Positions 33,975 through 40,843 of a DNA stretch of 40,843 nt are shown one piece after another. The stretch spans positions 1 to 40,843 of the forward strand of contig CAMZFV010000028.1 of assembly GCA_947306175.1 (NCBI GenBank), written 5' to 3'. The position numbers and the translations under genes are program-made. Numbering within the stretch: position 1 is the stretch's first letter; every line of letters starts with the position of its first letter. Origin of the DNA: an uncultured Prevotellaceae bacterium. Lineage in GTDB: Bacteria > Bacteroidota > Bacteroidia > Bacteroidales > Muribaculaceae. Under the pieces are notes generated by a model. The model was not told the DNA's origin and made no database searches. It saw only the letters and a program-made list of their open reading frames with translations.

Positions 33975-34919
33975 TTATTTTTTGGGATTGTTGTGGGAGG
34001 TGAGGTCGACGTTGCGGCGCAGTGTCTTGTGGCGCAGGCGTGAGATGGCGCTGTGGGCAAAGGTGCGTTTGAAGTCGCCTGGAGTCATCTGGGCGACGCG
34101 TTCGGGGGTCATGTGCATCACGGCATCGGTGGGGTCGAAATCGTTGATCGTTGTGGCCTCGGCATGGGCGTTGTGGGGGCAGCACAGCTGGCACTCGTCG
34201 CAGCCCACTACCCTATCGCCGACCACTGGGCTGACCCAATCGGGTAATTCCTCGCTGTGGTTTTCGATGAGCAGGCAGGAGAGGCAACGCGAGGCGTCGG
34301 CGGCGCCATCATCGTCCAGGGCGCCCGTGGGACATGCCTCGACACATCGGCCACAATCGCCACAGGTCAGTGTGCAGGGTTCCTCGGGCGGCAGTTGGGC
34401 CGTCGTGACGATTTCGCCCAGGAAGAAGTAAGACCCCTTGCCGGGGATGATGAGGCAGTTGTTACGTCCGATGAAACCGAGGCCTGCCTGTTGTGCCCAA
34501 TAACGCTCGCGGATAGGTGCCGAATCGACACACGGACGGGTAGTGCAATGCGTGATTTCTTCGATGAAATGGGCCAATTTCGTCAATTTCTCGCGCAGGA
34601 CTTCATGGTAATCGCGCCCGTAGGCATAATAGGCGACGCGCAGGGTGCCTGGGGGCTGGAATCGCGCGGGATAGTAGTTTAGGGCCAGTGATATGACCGT
34701 TTGGGCTCCCTCAAGCAGCATCGTGGGGTCGCGGCGCAGGTTGCGGTGGCCCGCCGCCCACTGCATACAGCCGTTGTGCCCCAACTCAATCCAGCGGTCA
34801 TAGCGCGCCACAGCCTCGTCATCGACGGGCGTCGCGGCGGCAAAGCCACAAGCGTCAAACCCCAGACTCAGGGCCTGGGATTTGATTGCTGATGCTATGT
34901 CAATGCTCGGGGATGGCAT
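33975..34919 (-). CDS. queG: Epoxyqueuosine reductase
   Basis: The cobalamin- and Fe-S-dependent enzyme makes the last step of queuosine synthesis in tRNA (epoxyqueuosine to queuosine). The start is taken at MPSPSID (34919), not the frame opening at 34970, because it overlaps the deacetylase stop by 20 bases, a coupled arrangement. The 314-residue product has the N-terminal DUF1730-like region (GFDACGFAAATPVDD), a first cluster TCGDCGRCVEACPTGAL, a second VVGCDECQLCCPHN and the late motif FKRTFAHSAISRLRHKTLRRN (split FKRTFAHSAISR / LRHKTLRRN). All eight cluster Cys are visible. Length is slightly below typical QueG, lacking a HEAT-repeat extension. It is last in the DUF2723-deacetylase-queG run. 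Confidence 0.93.
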   Translation of the reverse strand: MPSPSIDIASAIKSQALSLGFDACGFAAATPVDDEAVARYDRWIELGHNGCMQWAAGHRNLRRDPTMLLEGAQTVISLALNYYPARFQPPGTLRVAYYAYGRDYHEVLREKLTKLAHFIEEITHCTTRPCVDSAPIRERYWAQQAGLGFIGRNNCLIIPGKGSYFFLGEIVTTAQLPPEEPCTLTCGDCGRCVEACPTGALDDDGAADASRCLSCLLIENHSEELPDWVSPVVGDRVVGCDECQLCCPHNAHAEATTINDFDPTDAVMHMTPERVAQMTPGDFKRTFAHSAISRLRHKTLRRNVDLTSHNNPKK

Positions 34920-35517
34920 CGAACTTATAACCCTGTTCTTGCAGCCACTCGATGGCGCGCGGCAGGGCATATTTCATGTTTTTCTCGGCCTTGAGCGAGT
35001 CATGGAAGACGATGATGGAGCCGTTGCGGGCATACCGCTTGACGTTGTCCAGCACCTGCTCGCCCGTGAGTTTGCGGCTGTAGTCGCGGGTCACCAGGTC
35101 ATACATGATGATAGCGAAACGCGACCGCAATACCCGCGACTGCCCCCAGCGCAACAGGCCGTGAGGCGGCCGGAACAGGGTGCTGCCGATGAGTTCATTG
35201 GCACGGAAGACGTTGTGCAGGTAGTGCTTGGTGCCTACATGTGACCCCTGCAGGTGACTCATTGTGTGGTTGCCCACCGAATGGCCACGACGGCGCACCT
35301 CCTCCAGCAGCTCGGGATGCCGCTCGACATTCTCGCCCACCATGAAGAAGGTCGCCTTGATGCCGTAGCGGTCGAGCGTGTCGAGCACCCAGGGCGTTAC
35401 CTCGGGGATAGGGCCGTCGTCAAAGGTCAAATAGACCGTGTGGTCGCGCTTGTGGATGCGCCACACGGTCTCGGGGAATATCATGCGATAGAGCAGTGGA
35501 GGACGTTCGACTAACAT
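34900..35517 (-). CDS. Polysaccharide deacetylase (NodB homology, CE4)
   Basis: The 205-residue protein has motif 1 TFDDGP (~31-36, catalytic base and metal Asp), motif 2 HTMSH (~81-85, two metal His), motif 3 RPPHG (~116-120), and later DLVTRDYS and VFHD motifs. CE4 enzymes remove N- or O-acetyl groups from peptidoglycan, chitin or other glycans. No signal peptide is visible, so it acts in the cytoplasm or at an intracellular lipid-linked glycan, or the start is mis-set. The start codon directly abuts the intergenic heptad array, leaving the leader made of CTAA-type heptads. It overlaps queG by 20 bases. Confidence 0.9.
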   Translation of the reverse strand: MLVERPPLLYRMIFPETVWRIHKRDHTVYLTFDDGPIPEVTPWVLDTLDRYGIKATFFMVGENVERHPELLEEVRRRGHSVGNHTMSHLQGSHVGTKHYLHNVFRANELIGSTLFRPPHGLLRWGQSRVLRSRFAIIMYDLVTRDYSRKLTGEQVLDNVKRYARNGSIIVFHDSLKAEKNMKYALPRAIEWLQEQGYKFDAIPEH

Positions 35518-35616
35518 TGTGTTAGGTTTTAGACATTAGGCGTTAGGCATTAGGTTTTAGGCGTTAGGCTTTTGCGGATGCCTCCTAAAGCCTAAAACCT
35601 AGAGCCTAAAGCCTAT
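35518..35616. repeat. Inverted heptad array, longest copy
   Basis: Left arm: TTAGGTT TTAGACA TTAGGCG TTAGGCA TTAGGTT TTAGGCG TTAGGCT (35522-35570). Core TGCGGATGCC (35573-35582). Right arm: CCTAAAG CCTAAAA CCTAGAG CCTAAAG CCTATAA (35584-35618). The arms can pair into a long imperfect hairpin with the core in the loop. It separates the DUF2723 gene from the deacetylase gene on the same strand. Confidence 0.85.
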
Positions 35617-35619
35617 AAA

Positions 35620-38600
35620 TCATTCCTCCTGAGTGGCCATCAGGGCCTCTTCCATCTTAGCCTGGGCGGCCTGCTGCTCGGCCTCCTGCTGTCTCAGCAT
35701 CGCCTCGTCATAGGACTTCTGATAGGCCTGCAGGCGCTGCACGTTCACACCGTTAGCAGCCAGCTTGTCCATCAACTTGGTATATTTCTCCTCGCCACAC
35801 TGCTTGTAATAGTCTTGCAGCATGAAGATCATGTACTGCTGGTCGATGAACTTGTCGATGCTGGTCAGGCGCTCATACTGCGAAGCGTCGAGCGACTGGT
35901 AGAAGCGCAGGTAATTGCCGTAGCGCAGGAGCTCGCTCTCGAGCAGTTTCTCGGACTTCTGAGCACACTCGTCATCACCACTCACCTGGCCCAGGTTGTA
36001 ATAGAGATTGGCCACCTGTTCACCCATCTGTACGGTGAAGGGCGTGATGTTGGTGGGCAGTTTCTCTATCATCAGGTCGAGGATGGTACGGGCCTTCTTG
36101 TAGCGGTCGGCCACGTAAGCCTCCTGCGTCATGCCGGCGGGAATAGCCTTCTCTCCACCCTTGGCAAGCGTACCCTCGTTCATCAGGGCACTGGCCAGGT
36201 CAATCAGGGCACTGCGCATGGTGGTGACCATGCGGCTCACGGTCTCGTCGAGATAGAGCTTACCGGGCTTGGCTTTATCGAGGCCACCCCACAGGAACTT
36301 GTTGACCACGTTGTCATACATGATGTCGGTCGAGACGCCGCTCTCGCCACGGGAATTGCCATCGAGCATCGGGGTTACCTGATAGACCAGACCGGTCAAT
36401 CGCAGGTAGGGATCCAGACCCAGGTAATAGCTGCTGGGCACCGTCATGGCAAAGTAGCAGGGACGGTTCCAACCCTGGGCGATACTGTTGGCCACGATGT
36501 CGAACGACATCAGCTGGCTGGCAGTCATGCCTGCGCCCATGCGCTTCAGGTCGAGGTTGATGGATTCCTGTATCATGTCACGCTGATCCTCGCGTACGAC
36601 GCCAGCCTTGATGGCCTGGTCGGCATCGACGGGGATATACACCTTGGGATAGCGGATCTCATTGATACCGTAGGGGTTGTTCTTGGACTCGGCACCATAG
36701 ATGAACTCCAGCGACTTGAGGGCCTCGGTCGGCGTCTCGTCGGGCTGCATGAAGTAGCAGAACTGGCGTTCATCGTAGGCATAGGTATTCTTGTCGGCCA
36801 TCATGGGCAGCGGAGCAGACTCGTAGGAGGCGCGCTGCATCTGGCTGATGTACCAGTCGGTGGACAGGTAGCTCAGGTTGACGGCACGCACGTCGGTGCG
36901 GTAGCCCTCTACCTCCTGTAGGTACCACAGGGGGAAGGTGTCGTTGTCACCGTTGCAGAAGATCACGCCGTTAGGAGCGACACTGGACAGGTAGTTGCGG
37001 CCGAAGTCACGCGCTGCGGTGCGTCCGCTGCGGTCGTGATCGTCCCACGTCTGGCTCACCATCTGCAGGGGCACGAGAATGCCCACCAGGGCAGCCACGG
37101 CGGCAATGGTGGTAGCCATGCCATTGTTGGTGCTATAGGCTTCGACGGCCTCGCCTTCCTTGGCGGCCTTCTTGCCTTTCCTGCCCTTGAGGATCCACAT
37201 GATGAGGCTCCACAACCCGGCAACACCCATACCGATCCAGATGCTGTAGGCATAGAACGAACCGGCGTAGGCATAGTCACGCTCACGGGGCTGGTTGGGC
37301 GTCTGGTTCAGGTAGAGCACGATGGCGATACCCGTCATGAAGAACAGGAAGAAGATCACCCAGAACTGCTCGATGCCGCGACGGCCGCGGTAGGCCTGCC
37401 ACAACAGACCGATGATACCCATCAACAGCGGCAGCAGGTAGAATACGTTGTGGCCCTTGTTGCCCTTGCCCAAATCGTCGGGCAGCAGGCTCTGGTCACC
37501 CAGGCGCGGGTTATCGATGAAGGATATGCCCGAAATCCAGTTGCCGTGGGTGATTTCACCCATGCCCTGGAGGTCGTTCTGGCGACCGGCGAAGTTCCAC
37601 ATGAAGTAGCGCCAGTACATATAGTTCAGCTGGTAGTCCACAAAGAAACGGAGGTTCTCCATCATCGTGGGCTTCATCTTTATCTCCTTGCTGGTGGGAT
37701 TGCCATTGGCGTCAAGCGAGGTGGTCGCCTCGACCTGAGTGCCCTGCATGCCCAGCCACTCGACATACTCACGCTCGTGCTTGTCGTCATGGATGCGCGG
37801 GAAGAGCATGTTCTGCTCGGGGCTGTATTGATAGGTCTGCTTGGGACCCAACTCCTTGTAGCGGTCGGGCTGGTTGGGGTCGGCCTTCACCTCGGGGGCA
37901 TACTGCATCGGGCCCTGCTTGGTGGCAGGCTGCATGACGCCGTTAGGGCCTTCCTTGTACATGATGTCGCTGTAGAGCGTGCGGCCATACAGCAGCGGGG
38001 TCTCGCCATACTGCTCACGGCTCAGATACTTGGCCAGGGCAAAGGTGTTGTTGGGCGAGTTCTCGTCAAGCGGCGTGTTCTGCGAACTGCGGATCAAAAT
38101 CAGCGCATAGCTGCTGAAGCCGATGAAGATCACCAGGATGCAGGACACGATGTTGGTCCACACGCGCACGGGAATATGCTTGCAGAACTTGAACAGATAG
38201 ACGCACAGGGCGATGAGCAGCACCAGGGGAATCAACATGCTTTCGCCGATGAGCAACATGCCCGACAGCAGGATGGACAGCGCAAAGGACAGCTTCATGC
38301 GCAACGGGCTCTTGTTGCTGTAGAGTTCCCACAGCGCCCAGGCCAGCACGGCAATCAGCAGGATGCCATAGGCCAACACGCCCGAGTTGAACGACATGCC
38401 CAGGGTGTTGACAAAGAACAGGTCAAACTTCTGTCCCCATTCCACGAAACCGGGCTCCAGGCCGTAGAGGATAAGACCCACAATGACAAAGGACACGAGC
38501 AGCGTCAGGCATGAGCCCTTGAGCGTCGAGGCCTCGCCCTTGGCACGGCACTGGCGGTAGTAGAAAATCAGCGCGATGGCGGGGATACACAGCAGGTTCA

Positions 38601-39186
38601 GCAGGTGCACACCCAGCGAAACGCCAAATACATAGGCAATCAGCACGATCCAGCGGTCACTGCCCGGCTCGTCGGCACGGTTCTCCCACTTGAGGATGAG
38701 CCAGAATACCAATGCGGTGCAGAACGATGAGAAGGCATATACCTCGGCCTCAACGGCACTGAACCAGAAGGTGTCACTCCACGTATAGGCCAGGGCGCCG
38801 CAGATGCCGCTGCCCATCACCACGAGGTACTGGGCGAGGGTCATCTTGTCCTCCTCGCCGTCCTTCACAACGAGTTTCTTCACCAGGTGGGTGATGGACC
38901 AGAAGAGCAACAGGATGGTCAGCGCACTGAAGATGGCCGACATAGCGTTGACGCATTTGGCGACAGCCATCACGTCACCACCGGCAAACTTGCTCGCAAA
39001 GTTGGCGGCAAGGATGAAAATGGGGTTGCCAGGCGGGTGGCCGATTTCTGTCTTAAAACCTTGAGCGATAAATTCCGGGCAGTCCCAGAAGCTGGCGGTA
39101 GGCTCGATGGTCAGCAGATAGGTCGCCGCTGCCACAATAAAGATGAGCCATCCCAGCGTGTTGTTGATGAGCTTGTACTTCTTCAT
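35620..39186 (-). CDS. DUF2723 (TMEM260-like) multi-spanning membrane protein
   Basis: The start is taken at MKKYKLINNTLGW (39186) and not the frame opening at 39234, which would add a hydrophilic KRNKTKF stretch. The ~1188-residue product has a DUF2723 N-terminal region with FWDCPEFIA (~34) and GHPPGNPIF, about a dozen membrane segments in the first half and again near residues 600-730. A long soluble C-terminal half contains FCNGDNDTFPLWYLQEV and alpha-helical repeats, and the tail is Gln/Glu/Ala-rich. The human homologue TMEM260 is an O-mannosyltransferase, so a lipid-linked-sugar glycosyltransferase role at the membrane is a reasonable inference. A -7-like box (TAATTTTG on the minus strand, 39249-39256) lies about 60 bases upstream. 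It leads the run with the deacetylase and queG. Confidence 0.9.
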   Translation of the reverse strand: MKKYKLINNTLGWLIFIVAAATYLLTIEPTASFWDCPEFIAQGFKTEIGHPPGNPIFILAANFASKFAGGDVMAVAKCVNAMSAIFSALTILLLFWSITHLVKKLVVKDGEEDKMTLAQYLVVMGSGICGALAYTWSDTFWFSAVEAEVYAFSSFCTALVFWLILKWENRADEPGSDRWIVLIAYVFGVSLGVHLLNLLCIPAIALIFYYRQCRAKGEASTLKGSCLTLLVSFVIVGLILYGLEPGFVEWGQKFDLFFVNTLGMSFNSGVLAYGILLIAVLAWALWELYSNKSPLRMKLSFALSILLSGMLLIGESMLIPLVLLIALCVYLFKFCKHIPVRVWTNIVSCILVIFIGFSSYALILIRSSQNTPLDENSPNNTFALAKYLSREQYGETPLLYGRTLYSDIMYKEGPNGVMQPATKQGPMQYAPEVKADPNQPDRYKELGPKQTYQYSPEQNMLFPRIHDDKHEREYVEWLGMQGTQVEATTSLDANGNPTSKEIKMKPTMMENLRFFVDYQLNYMYWRYFMWNFAGRQNDLQGMGEITHGNWISGISFIDNPRLGDQSLLPDDLGKGNKGHNVFYLLPLLMGIIGLLWQAYRGRRGIEQFWVIFFLFFMTGIAIVLYLNQTPNQPRERDYAYAGSFYAYSIWIGMGVAGLWSLIMWILKGRKGKKAAKEGEAVEAYSTNNGMATTIAAVAALVGILVPLQMVSQTWDDHDRSGRTAARDFGRNYLSSVAPNGVIFCNGDNDTFPLWYLQEVEGYRTDVRAVNLSYLSTDWYISQMQRASYESAPLPMMADKNTYAYDERQFCYFMQPDETPTEALKSLEFIYGAESKNNPYGINEIRYPKVYIPVDADQAIKAGVVREDQRDMIQESINLDLKRMGAGMTASQLMSFDIVANSIAQGWNRPCYFAMTVPSSYYLGLDPYLRLTGLVYQVTPMLDGNSRGESGVSTDIMYDNVVNKFLWGGLDKAKPGKLYLDETVSRMVTTMRSALIDLASALMNEGTLAKGGEKAIPAGMTQEAYVADRYKKARTILDLMIEKLPTNITPFTVQMGEQVANLYYNLGQVSGDDECAQKSEKLLESELLRYGNYLRFYQSLDASQYERLTSIDKFIDQQYMIFMLQDYYKQCGEEKYTKLMDKLAANGVNVQRLQAYQKSYDEAMLRQQEAEQQAAQAKMEEALMATQEE

Positions 39187-39234
39187 CGGTTCTCTAATAA
39201 ATTTTGTTTTATTTCGTTTGTATGTATTTATCAA

Positions 39235-39461
39235 CGTAAACTAAACGGCAAAATTACTCATAATCTTTGAAAACAACCCACTATAACCCCTGAATTTGAC
39301 AAAATTAACCACATAGCCCTACCAATTCACAGTTTTTTAACCGCAAACCAATACCAACGACAACCCACCATAAATAAAACAACAACAATAAATACATAAA
39401 TTACAAAGCTGTCCAGCGCAACGAAATTAGGGAATTATTTGTACATTTGCAGTGTAAATAA
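39235..39461. other. AT-rich intergenic region with promoter candidates on both strands
   Basis: It contains a minus-strand -7-like box (39249-39256) for the DUF2723 gene and TACATTTG (39442-39449) on the plus strand for the FISUMP gene, neither with a good -33 box. I see no gene. Confidence 0.5.
39442..39449 (+). promoter_or_regulatory. Possible -7 box of the FISUMP gene
   Basis: TACATTTG fits TAnnTTTG. If used, the leader would be about 215 bases and contain the whole palindromic element at 39475-39646. Confidence 0.4.
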
Positions 39462-39659
39462 TTAACCATTAAAGTTTCTAAAGTAGCTGTGCCACTTTAG
39501 AAAACTTGAAGTTTAGAGTTTAGAGATGCCTAACGAAACCAGCAATGGCACCAAAAAAATATTTCGTAGAGGTATTTTCCACTAATCACTAATCTCTAAT
39601 CACTAATCTTCAAGTTTTGAAGTGCTTAGCACTTTAGAAACTTAAGTTAACCATTAAAG
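39462..39659. mobile_element. MITE-like palindromic element with 13-bp flanking direct repeat
   Basis: TTAACCATTAAAG occurs at 39462-39474 and 39647-39659. Just inside are inverted ends (TTTCTAAAGT 39475-39484; ACTTTAGAAA 39631-39640). Further in, a perfect 11-bp inverted pair AAAACTTGAAG (39501-39511) and CTTCAAGTTTT (39608-39618) leads into heptads GTTTAGA GTTTAGA (left) and CACTAAT CACTAAT CTCTAAT CACTAAT (right). Nothing in it is coding. The direct repeat looks like a target-site duplication. Confidence 0.6.
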
Positions 39660-39670
39660 CTATTGTTATT

Positions 39671-40441
39671 ATGAAGAAATTCAGTTCACTTTTAGTTGTA
39701 TTACTGTTGATGTTGGCATCGTTTACCGCAGGGACCCAGTATCCGCGCGGTGATGTGAATTTGGATGGTCAGGTGAATGTCAGCGATGTGACCTGCTTGA
39801 TTGACTATCTTTTGACTGGTGTCTGGCCCGATGACCCCGTGACTCCTCCTGACGGGCACGAGTGGGTTGACCTGGGTCTGCCCAGCGGCACGCTGTGGGC
39901 AACCTGCAACGTGGGTGCTACCAGCCCCGAGGAATACGGCGACCTCTTCGCCTGGGGCGAGACTGAGCCCAAGGAAGTGTATGATTGGAGCAATTACAAG
40001 TGGTGTTTCGAGGATCAATTTTCGCTGACGAAGTACTGCACCAAAACCGATTACGGCTACAACGGCTTTACCGACGGCAAGACCGAGTTGGATCCTGAGG
40101 ATGATGCAGCCTATGTCAACTGGGGCGAGTCGTGGCGCATGCCGACCATTCAGCAGCTCGACGAGCTTTATCAAGAGTGTACTTGGACTTGGACGCAACA
40201 GAACGGCGTAAACGGACAATTGGTCACTGGTCCCAATGGTAACACCCTCTTCTTGCCCTCAAAGGACAGTTCGCTCAACAACGGAGGCATTTCGGGAACC
40301 TTTTGGTCGCGCACGCTCGGTTCGACCATCCCCTACTACGCCTTCTTCTTTGGTTTCCATGAGGAGAATTTGTACAGCTGGAGCAACGGCGACCGACGCA
40401 GCGGAGTCGCCGTCCGTGCTGTGCGCATCTCGCAGGATTAG
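39671..40441 (+). CDS. Secreted protein with single dockerin-like repeat and FISUMP domain
   Basis: The 256-residue protein has a signal peptide (MKKFSSLLVVLLLMLASFTAG). One dockerin-type half-repeat follows directly (GDVNLDGQVNVSDVTCLIDYLL, residues ~27-48, split GDVNLDGQVNVSDV / TCLIDYLL), then a Pro/Asp linker. From about residue 65 comes a FISUMP domain: EWVDLGLPSGTLWATCNVGA, EYGDLFAWGETEPK, WRMPTIQQLDEL and the end GVAVRAVR. FISUMP domains are widespread in Fibrobacter and Bacteroidota surface proteins and resemble DUF1566/C-type-lectin-like folds; function is unknown. The dockerin unit is at the N-terminus, opposite to the other dockerin-like proteins here, and only one of the usual two repeats is present. 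Confidence 0.88.
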   Translation: MKKFSSLLVVLLLMLASFTAGTQYPRGDVNLDGQVNVSDVTCLIDYLLTGVWPDDPVTPPDGHEWVDLGLPSGTLWATCNVGATSPEEYGDLFAWGETEPKEVYDWSNYKWCFEDQFSLTKYCTKTDYGYNGFTDGKTELDPEDDAAYVNWGESWRMPTIQQLDELYQECTWTWTQQNGVNGQLVTGPNGNTLFLPSKDSSLNNGGISGTFWSRTLGSTIPYYAFFFGFHEENLYSWSNGDRRSGVAVRAVRISQD

Positions 40442-40478
40442 CACCCTATCCCAACACGAATTAACACCCTACTCACCC

Positions 40479-40522
40479 ATTGGCGGTACCCTACCCAACC
40501 TAACAGGCAACGTACCGCCAAT
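40479..40522 (+). terminator. Inverted repeat downstream of the FISUMP gene
   Basis: A perfect 11-bp stem (ATTGGCGGTAC 40479-40489 with GTACCGCCAAT 40512-40522) around a 22-nt loop starts 38 bases after the stop. There is no T run, so it may be an attenuating hairpin or part of a repeat and not a true terminator. Confidence 0.4.
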
Positions 40523-40556
40523 AAGCATATACCAACTTGAACAACTATCATTTATT

Positions 40557-40641
40557 GACATGAATGGCCATAAATCCCCACGAATAACCATGAATAAAAC
40601 CATCGAAAAATCTTTCATGACCATTTCTGACCATTCATGTC
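40557..40641. repeat. Inverted array with 10-bp period
   Basis: Left arm: GACATGAATG GCCATAAATC CCCACGAATA ACCATGAATA (40557-40596). Right arm: TTCATGACCA TTTCTGACCA TTCATGTC (40615-40641). The outermost 11 bases (GACATGAATGG and CCATTCATGTC) are perfectly inverted. Confidence 0.6.
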
Positions 40642-40843
40642 TTTTACATCAATCGTCTTTATAACCAAAGACAAAATCAAATCATATTACCCCTTTTCGA
40701 AATCTCATTAATCTGATTTATGCTCTCTAATAAGAATTCCACTGCTGGATTCTTGATAATAGAACCATTTTTATTAGAGGAATACTTTACAATAGTTCGG
40801 TAAATTTTTAAAATTTGATGTTTATATGTCTCGTTTTAATAAC
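40642..40843. other. AT-rich end of window
   Basis: Apart from the possible minus-strand gene fragment at 40677-40835, I see no gene, promoter or repeat. With 40442-40641 it forms a 400-base stretch without a confirmed gene. Confidence 0.5.
40677..40835 (-). pseudogene. Possible C-terminal fragment of a gene
   Basis: The frame is open for about 52 codons and ends GNMI-stop, with a protein-like stretch containing NPAVEFLLESINQINEISKR. An in-frame TAA stands just before it, near the window edge, and there is no usable ATG. It may be the end of a frameshifted gene or noise; no homology is recognised. Confidence 0.2.

Noticed and set aside
35518..35616. CRISPR array or telomere-like repeat
   Set aside because: The units are 7 bp without spacers, drift in sequence and switch to the complement halfway; no cas genes are present.
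37036..38514. 492-codon open frame antisense to the DUF2723 gene
   Set aside because: Composition is His/Gln-rich and typical of an antisense shadow; no domain or start signal.

Overview
The window looks like chromosome from a gut- or rumen-type Bacteroidales bacterium, most likely Prevotellaceae or a close relative. The reasons are: promoters of the Bacteroidota form TTTG-N20-TAnnTTTG ahead of several genes, almost no Shine-Dalgarno sequences, a C10 (streptopain) peptidase, dockerin-like tails on surface proteins, a Fibrobacter-succinogenes-major-paralogous (FISUMP) domain, a DUF2723 membrane protein, a short-form CstA and a C-terminal sorting-type tail on a 1007-residue secreted protein. 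I saw no rRNA, tRNA, CRISPR array, transposase, integrase or prophage gene.

Layout. 1-2753: 3' part of a large fused flavin/Fe-S dehydrogenase. 2940-4601: secreted C10 cysteine protease. 4697-6205 (-): flotillin. 6482-11563 (-) and 11944-15444 (-): two paralogous secreted proteins built from 8 and 5 copies of a ~165-residue module plus a shared C-terminal domain and a dockerin pair; they carry identical terminators and related upstream DNA. 15885-16664 (+): GIN-domain lipoprotein behind an ECF-sigma-like promoter. 16715-20144 (-): NlpC-like secreted protein, superoxide dismutase and fatty-acid CoA ligase. 20378-22616 (+): YihY/BrkB membrane protein and HAD phosphatase. 22894-24977 (+): sensor histidine kinase overlapping an MBL-fold hydrolase. 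25002-26618: AT-rich AAA ATPase/nuclease-like gene bracketed by 50-bp direct repeats. 26776-28875 (+): Ig-like lipoprotein. 28948-30483 (-): CstA. 30659-33682 (-): secreted protein of unknown function. 33975-39186 (-): QueG, polysaccharide deacetylase and DUF2723 protein, in transcription order DUF2723, deacetylase, queG. 39671-40441 (+): half-dockerin plus FISUMP secreted protein. The last 400 bases hold only repeats and a possible gene fragment.

The most unusual feature is in the spaces between genes. At least six intergenic sites carry short arrays with a 7-bp period built on CTAA or its complement TTAG. Most are arranged as two inverted arms around a core, and the decamer TGCGGATGCC occurs four times exactly, always beside such an array. 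Arrays of this kind supply the stop codons of four genes and the start codon of one. Related inverted arrays with periods of about 9-11 bp lie at other sites. One palindromic element in the leader of the FISUMP gene is bracketed by a 13-bp direct repeat, as expected for a mobile miniature element. The second candidate system is the ATPase gene bracketed by identical hairpin repeats.

Functionally the window mixes cell-envelope genes (flotillin, GIN lipoprotein, deacetylase, DUF2723, Ig-like lipoprotein), secreted or surface proteins (C10 protease, module-repeat proteins, 1007-residue protein, FISUMP protein) and housekeeping genes (SOD, CoA ligase, QueG, CstA, HAD). No polysaccharide-utilisation locus is present.
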